64,000 nt of DNA from Paraburkholderia sp. NMBU_R16 (GTDB taxonomy: Bacteria; Pseudomonadota; Gammaproteobacteria; Burkholderiales; Burkholderiaceae): NCBI RefSeq assembly GCF_013282575.1, contig NZ_JAAAYE010000017.1:47162-111161 (forward strand), given 5' to 3'. The position numbers and the translations under genes were made by a program. Shown here piece after piece: positions 17,400 to 25,774 of the stretch. The notes below the pieces were generated by a model. That model was given only the letters and a program-made list of their open reading frames with translations. It did no database searches and was not told the origin of the DNA. Each line of letters starts with the position of its first letter. The first letter of the stretch is position 1.

Positions 17400-18536
17400 A
17401 TGAAGTGCTGGACTATCAGTGCCGCGGTCTGCGGTTTGGCGAGCGCGTGCGCGCATGCACAGAGTACCGTCCAGTTGTATGGAATCGTCGACGGTGGCGT
17501 AGCGTTCGTGACGAACGAAGCGTATGGAATCGTCGACGGTGGCGTAGCGTTCGTGACGAACGAAGCAGGCCATCACGCGTGGGCTCAGACGAGCGGCATC
17601 GGGCAATCGGACCGGTGGGGGTTACGGGGACAGGAAGACCTCGGCGGTGGCTACCGCGCGGTCTTTCGGCTCGAAAACGGTTTCACGCTCAACGATGGGC
17701 GGCTGTCCCAAGGCGGGCTGGAATTCGGCCGCCAAGCGTGGGTCGGCCTCGCGAGCGAGCGCTTCGGGACGCTGACGTTCGGGCGCCAATACGATTTCAT
17801 GAGCACGAACCTCACGGCGTTCGCGTCCGGTACGTTGACCCCGTCCGTGTTCGCCTTTCATCTCGGGGACCTCGACCGGCTCGGCGCCGAGCGCATCGAT
17901 AACGCTGTCCGTTATGTCACACCAGATATGGCGGGGTTTCAACTGGGGGCGCTCTACGCATTTGGCGGGCAGCCCGGCAACTTCGCTTCGCATAGCGCCG
18001 CGAGCTTCGGGCTCACTTATGGTCATGGACCGTTCAAGGCCGGCGCCGCTTATGTCGAGATCCATGACTTCACCGCGGTGGCCGGTATCGGAACGACGGT
18101 CTTGGGCATGCCGCTCATCGGCACCGCTCCGCAAGGCTTGCTGCCGAGGTTCCAGACGTTCGACAAGCTGACGGCGTCGGGTGTCGGCGCGGGCTACCAA
18201 CTCGGCCCGGCTTATCTGCATGCCGTTTATACGGCGGTTGGCTTCCACTCCCACGGCCAGAGCACGTCATTGCGCACGACCGAGGGCGGCGTCAAGTACT
18301 CGGTCGACTATGCACTTTCGTTATCCGCCAGTTATGCGCGATCGACGCTCGCGAGCCACGGCTGGAGTCAGATCGTCGCGGGCACCGATTATTCGCTTTC
18401 GAAACGCACGGACATCTATTTTCATGCGGTGTACTTGCGCGCCAGCGCGGGTGTGCAGGCGCAGATATTCCTCCTTCCGGCGTCCGGCTCCACACGGCAA
18501 GCCGTCGTTTCTCTCGGCATGCGGCACCTGTTCTAG
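17400..18536 (+). CDS. Gram-negative trimeric porin with a duplicated first strand
   Basis: The product (378 aa from the ATG at 17400) has a signal peptide (MKCWTISAAVCGLASACAHAQ) and the Burkholderiales porin pattern: STVQLYGIVDGGVAF, SDRWGLRGQEDLGGGYRAVFRLENGF, EFGRQAWVGLASERFGTLTFGRQYDF, and a terminal Phe (SLGMRHLF) needed for outer-membrane assembly. Residues YGIVDGGVAFVTNEA occur twice in tandem because of a perfect 45-bp duplication, adding 15 residues to the first beta strand and turn. Whether the protein still folds as a 16-strand barrel is not certain. Confidence 0.92.
   Translation: MKCWTISAAVCGLASACAHAQSTVQLYGIVDGGVAFVTNEAYGIVDGGVAFVTNEAGHHAWAQTSGIGQSDRWGLRGQEDLGGGYRAVFRLENGFTLNDGRLSQGGLEFGRQAWVGLASERFGTLTFGRQYDFMSTNLTAFASGTLTPSVFAFHLGDLDRLGAERIDNAVRYVTPDMAGFQLGALYAFGGQPGNFASHSAASFGLTYGHGPFKAGAAYVEIHDFTAVAGIGTTVLGMPLIGTAPQGLLPRFQTFDKLTASGVGAGYQLGPAYLHAVYTAVGFHSHGQSTSLRTTEGGVKYSVDYALSLSASYARSTLASHGWSQIVAGTDYSLSKRTDIYFHAVYLRASAGVQAQIFLLPASGSTRQAVVSLGMRHLF
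17477..17566 (+). repeat. Perfect 45-bp tandem duplication inside the porin gene
   Basis: Two identical 45-bp units, 17477-17521 and 17522-17566, follow each other without a mismatch and keep the reading frame. Each contains the small palindrome TTCGTGACGAA near its end. Lack of any divergence indicates a very recent event. Confidence 0.95.
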
Positions 18537-18547
18537 GTTTCCGCTGT

Positions 18548-18610
18548 TTCGCACGCGGCATCGGAAATTCGCGGTTCGTCTCGGTGGCTGACGTGGGCGC
18601 TTCGTACCAT
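18548..18610 (+). promoter_or_regulatory. PIP / hrp box and -10 element before the pectate lyase gene
   Basis: TTCGC (18548-18552), 15 nt, TTCGC (18568-18572) is a perfect plant-inducible-promoter box; it also satisfies the hrpII pattern TTCG-N16-TTCG bound by HrpB/HrpX AraC-type activators of type III secretion. Thirty-two nt downstream is TACCAT (18605-18610), matching the YANNNT -10 element at the spacing of 30-32 nt described for functional PIP promoters. It is about 160 nt upstream of the pectate lyase start codon. Confidence 0.7.
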
Positions 18611-18768
18611 GGAACCGAAGGGTAAGACTAACGGCTGCCCGAGCGTGCCATAAGGGCCTTCGGACGACGCGCGCGATGGAAAGCCGGATATCCGCGTTTT
18701 CCACACCGGTGGGACCCAGCGATCCACGGTCGCACCGTATTTCAACGTACGCAACCGAGGCAAGAATC

Positions 18769-20187
18769 ATGTCAAGCATCAACGCTCGCGTCGATGGACT
18801 GGGATCCACTGCAACGACGTTCCAGCATGAACGTTCCGCAGCCGAAAGTCCGCAGCAAAATACCCAGGCACTGCTCGCTAAAGTGGAAGCGCAACTCGAA
18901 GACATATTGAGGATGATGTCCCAGTCCGGACGGGGCCCGAGCGCCGACGCGCACGGCAACGGTCATCATGGGCATCAGTCGCGCGAAGCACAAAATTCCC
19001 ACAACAAGATGGACGCACACGACCCATCGTCGGCGGTGTCGGGCAAGACCTCGAGCGTCGGCACGGCGTCTTCCAGCACGCCGTCATCCCATTCGCTCTC
19101 CGCCTCGACGCCGGGAGATCACTCGCGCGAAACGCTCGCCGCCGGACATGGTTGGGGAGCACAGAACGGAGGGGTGACCGGCGGATCGAAGGCCGACAAA
19201 GCCCACGTTTACACGGTATCGACGCGCGATGAACTCATCGCCGCATTGGGCGGAAACAATGCGACCAACGGCTCGAACTCGACGCCCAAGATCATCCAGA
19301 TCAAAGGCAACATCGATTTGAATGCCGACAGCAACGGCAAGGAAATGAGCAAGGGCGACTTCGCCAACGAGAAAGCTCAACTCGCGCACGACATGATCAA
19401 CGTGGGTTCCAACACGACGATCATCGGCATCGGTAGCAACGCCGGCATCAGCGGCGGCGGATTCAATGTCAGCAACCAGCACAACATCGCGGTCCGCAAT
19501 CTGAACATGACGTCGCCGTTCGATTTCTTTCCCGGCAAGGATGCGCAAGGCAATCCGCATGGGCGCGTGTACAGCATCGAGGCCAAGGGAACGCAGAACT
19601 TGTGGGTGGACCACAACACGTTCAAGGACGGCGCGACGCCAGCCGGGGCGATCAGCGGCGATCAATTGGATTTCACCGACGGCGCAAACTATGCGACGGT
19701 CTCCAACAATCAATTCCTGAGCCACAACAAGTCGATTCTGATCGGCTCTAGCGACGGCATGACGAGCGACAAGGGCAAGCTCAACGTCACGATCGACCAT
19801 AATCTGTTCGCAGGCGTGTCGCAGCGCGATCCGCGCGTGCGCTTCGGCAACGTCGACGTCGCCAACAACCTCTATCAAGACAGTTCCTCGCAGGCGAACC
19901 GCTTTCAGTACAACCTCGGCGTTGGCGTCGACTCGAACATCACGTCGCAGAACAACGCATTCGAAACGAACGGGGTCAGCGAGCAGAGCCTCGTGAAGCG
20001 CTTTGGCGATTCGGGGCACCTGACCGATAGCGGTTCGCTCGTGAACGGCCAGTCCGTCGATCTGTCGTCATCGCCGACCGGCAAGGGTCCGGGTGCCGGT
20101 GGGATCGCGCACCTCGATGCGACGGACCGGGTGGCGTCGATCGTGCTGGCGCAAGCGGGCGCGGGAAAGATTGGACTCGGAGACTGA
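18769..20187 (+). CDS. Pectate lyase (PL1 type) without Sec signal; likely type III-secreted
   Basis: The 472-residue protein has a low-complexity N-terminal region (residues 1 to about 140) rich in Ser, Gln, His and Gly, with no hydrophobic signal peptide, then a right-handed beta-helix lyase domain. Landmarks are LWVDHNTF (278-285), the acidic DQLDFTDGANY segment and QRDPRVRFG, where R353-x-P-x-x-R358 matches the catalytic RxPxxR of family PL1. Such enzymes cleave polygalacturonate by beta-elimination with Ca2+. The ATG at 18769 follows GAGG at good distance; an upstream ATG at 18676 has no such site. The harpin-like N-terminus and the PIP box suggest delivery by a type III system, reminiscent of HrpW/PopW (whose lyase domain is PL3). 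The export route is inferred. Confidence 0.85.
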   Translation: MSSINARVDGLGSTATTFQHERSAAESPQQNTQALLAKVEAQLEDILRMMSQSGRGPSADAHGNGHHGHQSREAQNSHNKMDAHDPSSAVSGKTSSVGTASSSTPSSHSLSASTPGDHSRETLAAGHGWGAQNGGVTGGSKADKAHVYTVSTRDELIAALGGNNATNGSNSTPKIIQIKGNIDLNADSNGKEMSKGDFANEKAQLAHDMINVGSNTTIIGIGSNAGISGGGFNVSNQHNIAVRNLNMTSPFDFFPGKDAQGNPHGRVYSIEAKGTQNLWVDHNTFKDGATPAGAISGDQLDFTDGANYATVSNNQFLSHNKSILIGSSDGMTSDKGKLNVTIDHNLFAGVSQRDPRVRFGNVDVANNLYQDSSSQANRFQYNLGVGVDSNITSQNNAFETNGVSEQSLVKRFGDSGHLTDSGSLVNGQSVDLSSSPTGKGPGAGGIAHLDATDRVASIVLAQAGAGKIGLGD

Positions 20188-20592
20188 TGCGTTTTTGCAT
20201 CTCGAGATCGCGGATGTTCCGGGCGGTTTTGGTCGCAGCGGCGTTTCGATAATTGCTGCATTGGCCAAGCCGCCTTTCCACGTTTGAGCCCCGGTAATTT
20301 TTGCCGCATACGTTATGCGCAAACACAGTTATTTGATCTAGATTAAACCTCGCAATCAAAAACAGAATATTTTGGGGTTTATGTTAATAGGGTTTCCGTT
20401 CGTTGTAACACACCCGGAAACCTATATTCTTCAAGCAAAGACGACAAAGCCGCACCGGCTAGTTTATTAACAGCTTGCAGAATAGCGGTGTTTTCTCCAA
20501 TCGGTAAAAATGTCGCGTTTAACGAGGCGGCAAGACTTTGCAATTCGAGGCGCCGCGCTGGCCTCGTCGGCCGGGGGGCTGCGGTGTACATC
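20188..20592. other. AT-rich 405-nt non-coding region before the GGDEF-EAL gene
   Basis: No convincing gene is present. The composition is markedly more AT-rich than its surroundings between about 20300 and 20520. It contains an FNR-like box (20333-20346), TATA-like stretches (GAATATTTTGG, 20365 on) and a small GATGC/GCATC hairpin just after the pectate lyase stop. A 71-codon reverse frame at 20379-20594 is probably spurious. The region most likely holds the promoter and a long leader of the c-di-GMP gene. Confidence 0.6.
20333..20346 (+). promoter_or_regulatory. FNR/ANR-like box upstream of the GGDEF-EAL gene
   Basis: TTGAT-CTAG-ATTAA differs from the FNR/ANR consensus TTGAT-N4-ATCAA at one position. 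A possible -10 (GAATAT, 20365-20370) starts 18 nt downstream, close to a class II FNR layout. Related boxes occur at 24852 and 29083. Confidence 0.5.
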
Positions 20593-23500
20593 ATGTGGAA
20601 ACGCGCGCGGAGTTTTTGCCGCGAGCATTATGCCGGCGGATTCGCCCTCGGCGCCCTGATATTGGGCGTGGGGGCGGCCGTGGTGGTCTATTCGCTTTTG
20701 AATGCGCTCGTCGATCGCGAAGCGAAACTGCGGTTTGAAAACGATTCACGTAACGTCGAACAACAGATCGCAACGCGTGTCCGCCTTTATTCGGACGTGC
20801 TTGTCACGATGCGTGCGCTGTTCAGTGCGGACGGCACGGTGACGCGTAGTGAGTTTCGCGATTTTGTGAACGGTCTGGATCTGCCGGGACGCTATCCTGG
20901 TTTCCAAACGCTCAATTACTCGGTGTATGTCCGCACCGCCGATCTGCCCGGCTTCGAAGCACATGAGCGCGTCGACCCATTGCTGCACGATGCGGGAATC
21001 GACTTCACCGTGCGTGTGAAGGGCACGGGCGAGGCGCATGAAATCCTGACGTTCGTCGAGCCGCTCGCAGAGAATCGGGACGTCCTCGGCGTCGATATCG
21101 AAGGCAAGGCCGGCCGCGGCGGCGTGTTGCAACAGATGCGCGATTCCGGCATGTCGATCAGCAGCGGACGGCGCATCTTCGCAGAGCGGGGCGCCGAAGA
21201 AGTCGGTCTGGCGATGCGCTTGCCTGTCTATCGCCGCGGGCTGCCCGCTAACACTGTGGCCGAGCGCCGGCTAGCTTATCTCGGCTCGGTCGGCGCCGGC
21301 ATCCGGATCAACGGCATGATGGCCGGGCTGGTCAGCCGGGAAACGCTGCGAATCCTGCGATACCGCATCTACGATGCAGGCAGTCTGCGTGAGCTCCAAG
21401 CGGTGTCAGCACCCCTGAGCCTGCTCTACGACAGTGCGAACGGGCCGTCGTTGACAGGCGCGCTCGCCTCCCAAATCGGCGCGGCCAGCGCATCGGCCGG
21501 CACTAACGACAGGCTGTCCCGCCAAACGTACGGCGAGTTCGCGGGCCGTCGGTGGGTCATCGTTTTTTCCGCGGATGCCCCCGCGCTGATCGGCTCGCAG
21601 CGCTTTATGCCGCAACTCGCGCTGGTCTCGGGTCTCGTCATCAGCGTCTTGCTGTCCGTGCTCGCGCATGCGCTTTCGAGTGCGCGCGCACGAGCCGTGA
21701 AACTGGCAGAGGCGATCACGGCCGATCTGCGCGAAAGCGAAGCGGCGCGCGAAAAAGCTCAACACATTGCGCGACTGGGCGACTGGCGGGTGGACTTCGA
21801 CGAGCACACCACGCACCTTTCGAAGGAAATGGCGCGTCTGATCGGATGCCATGGCAAGCCGACGCTGGTCGGATTCGTTCGCGCGATTGAACCGGCGGAC
21901 CGGCATGCACTGCTCGCGCGCTTGCGCAACACGCTCGAGACGCACGAACCGTTCGAGTTCGAGTGCCGCTACCGGTCGCCGCGTGGCCGCCGGGGCTGGC
22001 TGCGCATGATCGGTCGCGCCTGCGGGCCCGCCGGGACTCGGCAATTGCGCGGTACCGCGCATGAGATCACGCGACAGAAGTCGATCGATCGCGTTCGCGA
22101 ACTCGAACACGCATTCACGCTGCAACTCGCGACGGCGACCAACGAATGCGATGTCCTACACCAGCTGATCGGACTGCTGACGACGGGCATGGATTGGGAG
22201 GCAGGCGCGTTCTGGCCCACGGCAGCGGGGCATCGGCAGCAATTGCGGGCCGTGCATTCGGTGACGGTACCCGAACTCGCTTCGTGGCTGCGCGAGCGCG
22301 CGCAGCAGGTTGATGCGACCGAGGTGCCGGCCATGCCGCATTGGTCGGCGAGGCGCCATGTGCAAAGCGGCGCCTCGTTTGCGAGGCTGGGCGACGATTC
22401 CATCGCGACGACGTTTTCGTTCCCACTCGTGACCGGTACCGAAGTGCTCGGCGTAGCGCAGTTCTACTCGCGGGAGCGACGCCACGTCGAGTCGCAGGCG
22501 CTGGCGATGGCGCGCTCCCTCTCGAGCCAGATGAGCCATTTCCTGCAGCGGCGCAATGCCGAGAACAATTTGCAGTTTCTCGCCAACCACGACGCACTGA
22601 CAGGACTACCGAACCGCCTGATGTTCAAGGACCATCTCGATGCGGCGCTGGTCCGCGCCGACGCTGAGAACACCGCGCTTCACGTGATCTTCATCGATCT
22701 GGACCGGTTCAAGGACATCAACGATTCGCTCGGCCACAACATCGGCGATCAGCTGTTGAGCGCGGTGGCCGAGCGCTTGAGCGCACAGGTGCGCGAAGCG
22801 GAGATGATCGCCCGGCTCGGCGGGGACGAGTTCATCGTTGCGCTGAGCGATCGATGCGACGGCTCCCGCAGCGTCTTTTCGACGATCGAGCGCATTCAAA
22901 CCGCGCTGGCCGAGCCATTCAGCCTGAGCGGTGTGCAGTTGCAGGTGAGCGCGAGCATCGGTGTGAGCTCGTTCCCGGCGGACGGAGCGGATGCGCAGAC
23001 GCTGCTCAAGAATGCCGATATCGCCATGTACGGCGCGAAGCAACGCGGCAAGAACACCTACCAGCTGTATTTGCGTCAGATGAGCATGTCGCTGCAAAAG
23101 CGCGTGGAGATGGAGGCCTGCCTGCGCCACGCCGTTGCCAACAACGAGTTCGAGCTCTTTTATCAGCCGCGCGTCGATTTGACCTCGAACCACTGCACCG
23201 GCGTCGAGGCGCTGATTCGCTGGAACAGTCCGACGCTCGGGCGTGTCATGCCGGGCGATTTCATCCCCCTTGCCGAAGAAATGGGCACGATCGTGGAGAT
23301 CGGTGAATGGGTGTTGCGCGAGGCGTGCCGCCAGGCAGCGGAATGGCGCGACGGCGGTCTCGGCGATATTCACGTCGCGGTGAATGTCTCGGCGCGTCAG
23401 TTCGCGGACAGGCGATTGCAGCACTGCATCCTCGATGCACTGGGCAAGGCCGGGCTGCCGGGCGACCGGCTCGAACTCGAATTGACCGAGAGCACGGTGA

Positions 23501-23946
23501 TGCGCCATCCGGAACAGGCCGTGCGCTGGTTGAACAGCATCAAAAAGACCGGTGTACGGCTGTCGATCGACGACTTCGGCACCGGCTATTCGTCGCTGGC
23601 TTATCTGAATCGATTCCCGATCGATACCGTCAAGATCGATCGCTCGTTTGTCAGCTCGCTACCGGACAGCCACTGCGATGCGCAAATCACGAGTGCCGTG
23701 ATCGCGCTCGGTCATTCGCTCGGCCTGACGGTGATCGCAGAGGGCGCGGAAACGCAGACACAAATCGATTTTCTGCGTAAGGAAGGCTGCGACGAAGTGC
23801 AGGGCTACTTCTTCAGCCGCCCTCTGTCAGCTGGCGACATGAGGGTGTTCCTGGGCCAGCCAGCCCCATCCGGCCTCGGCAATGCGCCGGGGCCTTCACC
23901 GAGGGACGCGCGCGAATCGAACCCGCGGCGTTCGTTTTATTCATGA
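20593..23946 (+). CDS. CHASE-PAS-GAF-GGDEF-EAL cyclic-di-GMP protein
   Basis: From the ATG at 20593 the protein is 1117 residues. Order: TM helix (about 11-35), periplasmic CHASE sensor (about 60-270), second TM (about 338-361), PAS (about 390-500), GAF (about 520-640), GGDEF (743-747 in RLGGDEF) and EAL (872-874, with DDFGTGYSSL). Both catalytic motifs are intact, so synthesis and hydrolysis of c-di-GMP are both possible. The inhibitory RxxD site before GGDEF reads REAE and is probably lost. An upstream ATG at 20488 would add 35 residues; neither has a strong ribosome site. The stop overlaps an ATG of the next gene, so the Tyr-Cys repeat protein is probably co-expressed. Confidence 0.93.
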   Translation: MWKRARSFCREHYAGGFALGALILGVGAAVVVYSLLNALVDREAKLRFENDSRNVEQQIATRVRLYSDVLVTMRALFSADGTVTRSEFRDFVNGLDLPGRYPGFQTLNYSVYVRTADLPGFEAHERVDPLLHDAGIDFTVRVKGTGEAHEILTFVEPLAENRDVLGVDIEGKAGRGGVLQQMRDSGMSISSGRRIFAERGAEEVGLAMRLPVYRRGLPANTVAERRLAYLGSVGAGIRINGMMAGLVSRETLRILRYRIYDAGSLRELQAVSAPLSLLYDSANGPSLTGALASQIGAASASAGTNDRLSRQTYGEFAGRRWVIVFSADAPALIGSQRFMPQLALVSGLVISVLLSVLAHALSSARARAVKLAEAITADLRESEAAREKAQHIARLGDWRVDFDEHTTHLSKEMARLIGCHGKPTLVGFVRAIEPADRHALLARLRNTLETHEPFEFECRYRSPRGRRGWLRMIGRACGPAGTRQLRGTAHEITRQKSIDRVRELEHAFTLQLATATNECDVLHQLIGLLTTGMDWEAGAFWPTAAGHRQQLRAVHSVTVPELASWLRERAQQVDATEVPAMPHWSARRHVQSGASFARLGDDSIATTFSFPLVTGTEVLGVAQFYSRERRHVESQALAMARSLSSQMSHFLQRRNAENNLQFLANHDALTGLPNRLMFKDHLDAALVRADAENTALHVIFIDLDRFKDINDSLGHNIGDQLLSAVAERLSAQVREAEMIARLGGDEFIVALSDRCDGSRSVFSTIERIQTALAEPFSLSGVQLQVSASIGVSSFPADGADAQTLLKNADIAMYGAKQRGKNTYQLYLRQMSMSLQKRVEMEACLRHAVANNEFELFYQPRVDLTSNHCTGVEALIRWNSPTLGRVMPGDFIPLAEEMGTIVEIGEWVLREACRQAAEWRDGGLGDIHVAVNVSARQFADRRLQHCILDALGKAGLPGDRLELELTESTVMRHPEQAVRWLNSIKKTGVRLSIDDFGTGYSSLAYLNRFPIDTVKIDRSFVSSLPDSHCDAQITSAVIALGHSLGLTVIAEGAETQTQIDFLRKEGCDEVQGYFFSRPLSAGDMRVFLGQPAPSGLGNAPGPSPRDARESNPRRSFYS

Positions 23947-23957
23947 CGAGGAAGACC

Positions 23958-24689
23958 ATGCAACGACCATCGAAAAAACAAACAGCGGCCATGTGGCAAG
24001 CCATCGATGCGCTCGATTTCGAGCGCATCAAGGCGAAGCTGCTGCACCGGCATCATGACGAGGCGCGGGTCGAGGAGATTCGCCGCGCGGAAATCGGTTA
24101 TCGGCAGTTTCTCAAACTGGCCGCGAAGTATCCGGACATGCCAGTGGTGCCGAGCGAGGCCGTCGACGAGTTTTGGCATATGCATATTCTCGATACGCAG
24201 CGCTACGGTTCGGACTGCGAAGCGATCTTCGGGCATATGCTCCATCACGATCCGTATCTCGGCATCGGCGGCGCGGAGCACGAGTCGCAACGCGTGCAAC
24301 AGGCGGCGGCCAGCGAGGCGCTGATGATGCGCGAGTTCGGAGAAGCGAACGAAGGCATCGGCGCGACGGCGGCCTACTGCGTCAAGGCGTTGGACGAAAC
24401 GGCGTCGGCCGCATACTGCGTGCGCCCGCTTGCCGACGAATCGTCGGCGGCTTACTGCGTACGGCCGATGGCGAAAGCGGCCGAGGCTGCTTACTGCGTA
24501 CGCCCGCTTGCCGCGGGGGCGTCGGCGGCCTACTGTGTGCGGCCGATGGCGAAATCGGCGGATGCAGGTTATTGCGTGCGCCCGGTTGCCGAGGGCGCGT
24601 CGGCGGCCTACTGTGTGCGGCCGATGGCCAAGGCGGCGGATGCGGCTTACTGCGTGCGCCCGCTTGCCGCGGAAATGTCGGCCGCCTAG
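23958..24689 (+). CDS. PF07173-like (GRDP-like) protein with eight Tyr-Cys 13-residue repeats
   Basis: The N-terminal about 105 residues resemble bacterial glycine-rich-domain-protein-like (PF07173) sequences: WQAIDALDFERIKAKL, then PSEAVDEFWHMHILDTQRYG and DCEAIFGHMLHHDPYLG, with a His cluster (WHMH, HMLHHD) that could bind metal. After a linker come eight tandem 13-residue repeats (residues 138-241) of consensus AAYCVRP(L/M)A(K/x)xx(S/D), each with one Tyr-Cys pair, ending directly at the stop. GAGG at 23948-23951, six nt before the ATG at 23958, supports this start; an ATG at 23943 overlaps the upstream stop. No export signal is seen. Function unknown: candidate substrates of a peptide-modifying enzyme, a metal scaffold or a disulfide-linked fibre. 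No maturase was recognised in the window. Confidence 0.85.
   Translation: MQRPSKKQTAAMWQAIDALDFERIKAKLLHRHHDEARVEEIRRAEIGYRQFLKLAAKYPDMPVVPSEAVDEFWHMHILDTQRYGSDCEAIFGHMLHHDPYLGIGGAEHESQRVQQAAASEALMMREFGEANEGIGATAAYCVKALDETASAAYCVRPLADESSAAYCVRPMAKAAEAAYCVRPLAAGASAAYCVRPMAKSADAGYCVRPVAEGASAAYCVRPMAKAADAAYCVRPLAAEMSAA
24369..24680 (+). repeat. Eight 39-bp in-frame repeats encoding AAYCVRP units
   Basis: Eight units of 39 bp, without spacers, encode Tyr-Cys modules. Units alternate between two types, PMAK.A(E/D) and P(L/V)A.(E/G).S, so a 78-bp higher-order unit is present. The Tyr, Cys and Val codons are invariant at the protein level; only the first unit has Lys-Ala in place of Arg-Pro and the sixth has Ala-Gly in place of Ala-Ala. 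Confidence 0.95.
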
Positions 24690-24851
24690 TGCGTGCGGCC
24701 CGTCGCGCCGGCGAACGCAACGCACTCGCCGTCCTGAGTTCGCGCGACGTCGGACACGGGGTGAGGCGCAGGGGACACGGCGCCGCACACCCGCATCGCC
24801 CGTTCGTCAACCATCGCTGCCTATCCTTCCATGCACGGTACTCGTTTGCGG

Positions 24852-24865
24852 TTGACCCAGGTCAA
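24852..24865 (+). promoter_or_regulatory. FNR-like palindrome before the ribosome-hibernation-like gene
   Basis: TTGAC-CCAG-GTCAA is a perfect inverted repeat (16 bp with the flanking G and C) about 90 nt upstream of the HPF-like start. It has the same TTGAC-N4-GTCAA form as the box at 29083-29096 and resembles FNR/ANR sites. Confidence 0.5.
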
Positions 24866-24954
24866 CGTGTTTTTTCGTGCGCGCGCGAAGATTGTGTCGT
24901 AGCTCCTGCCCTATCCAGCGGGCACGGCGCAATCGAGTGAACGAGGAGGCGGTG

Positions 24955-25302
24955 ATGGGCATCGGGATGCAGATCGTGTATCTCGGGTTTCCGGGGAACG
25001 CGCGGATAGAAGCCGAGGCTGCGGTACAACTGCTGCGTCTCGAACGGTTCTGCCGCATGCTCGGAAGCTGTCACCTCGCGATAGAGGAGGTTTCCGTCAA
25101 TCAGCATACGGTTTTCGACGCAAGGCTCGATCTCGTGACACCCAGCGGCCAGCTTTTACCGATGCCTCACTGCGCGCACGACGACCCGGAAGCGGCGGTG
25201 CGCGCCGCGTTCGATCATGCCGAGCGCACGCTGGCCAGTTGTCACGGCATGCCGCTCGGATCCGGCACCGCACGTGCCGCCCCTTACGCGCCCGGAGATT
25301 GA
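24955..25302 (+). CDS. HPF/RaiA-like ribosome-associated protein
   Basis: The 115-residue product resembles the short HPF/RaiA (sigma-54 modulation) fold: MQIVYLGFPGNARIEAEAAVQLLRLERF, CHLAIEEVSVNQHTVFDARLDLVTPSGQ and a C-terminal helix DDPEAAVRAAFDHAERTL, that is beta-alpha-beta-beta-alpha. Such proteins dimerise or silence ribosomes in starvation or hypoxia. AGGAGG lies six nt before the ATG at 24955. The FNR-like palindrome upstream would fit induction without oxygen. Similarity is moderate, so this is a probable assignment. Confidence 0.7.
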   Translation: MGIGMQIVYLGFPGNARIEAEAAVQLLRLERFCRMLGSCHLAIEEVSVNQHTVFDARLDLVTPSGQLLPMPHCAHDDPEAAVRAAFDHAERTLASCHGMPLGSGTARAAPYAPGD

Positions 25303-25357
25303 AAACCGGGTGCAGGGCGGCCCCGGCGCGTCGCACGCCGGGGCGACTCTCCGCGTT

Positions 25358-25768
25358 TCAGCTTGCCGGGTCCTCGTTTTTTTCTTGGGCCAGCCGCGCG
25401 ATGGTCTCCATCGCCAGATCGAATTCGGTAGTTTTGTCGAAGAAGTAATCTGCGCCCGCGGCGGTACTCGCTTCGCGAAAAACGTCGCTCGCGTAGTTGG
25501 TCAGGACGATGGTGACAATGGAATCCGTACGGTCACGCAACGCGTGCAGAAGATCGATGCCGTGGCTATCGGTCAGCCGCAGATCGACGATGACCACATC
25601 CGGTTCCTTTGCTGCGATGCCGCGAAGCGCACCCTCGACATCCTCCGCCTCGCCGACGATCAGCCCTGCCCCCGCGGGCGGCTGAATCCGTTCGGCCAGC
25701 CGCTTGCGCAGGAGTACGGAGTCTTCGACGACGAAGACCTTCAAAGGAGATGACGTGGGTGAACTCAT
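25358..25768 (-). CDS. Stand-alone response-regulator receiver
   Basis: This 136-residue protein is a single receiver domain with no output domain: FVVEDSVLLRKRL (acid pocket), VVIVDLRLTDSHG (phospho-acceptor Asp), VTIVLTNYASD (Thr) and ADYFFDKTTEF (Lys). It is paralogous to the receiver at 29542-29934 (both begin with a Pro-rich leader and LKVF.VED). It probably relays phosphate from one of the nearby HisKA_3 kinases. No ribosome binding site precedes the ATG; a promoter placed for a leaderless mRNA does. Confidence 0.92.
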   Translation of the reverse strand: MSSPTSSPLKVFVVEDSVLLRKRLAERIQPPAGAGLIVGEAEDVEGALRGIAAKEPDVVIVDLRLTDSHGIDLLHALRDRTDSIVTIVLTNYASDVFREASTAAGADYFFDKTTEFDLAMETIARLAQEKNEDPAS

Positions 25769-25774
25769 ATCGCC

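Noticed and set aside
18575..18604. Further TTCG pairs downstream of the PIP box
   Set aside because: TTCG is frequent in this DNA; these copies do not have the N15/N16 spacing.
20379..20594. 71-codon reverse frame before the GGDEF-EAL gene
   Set aside because: No ribosome site and no family; lies in AT-rich regulatory DNA.
22606..23508. 300-codon reverse frame
   Set aside because: Antisense to the GGDEF and EAL domains; typical high-GC shadow frame.
24369..24680. CRISPR array or intergenic satellite at the 39-bp repeats
   Set aside because: The repeats are contiguous without spacers, keep the reading frame and conserve protein rather than DNA sequence.
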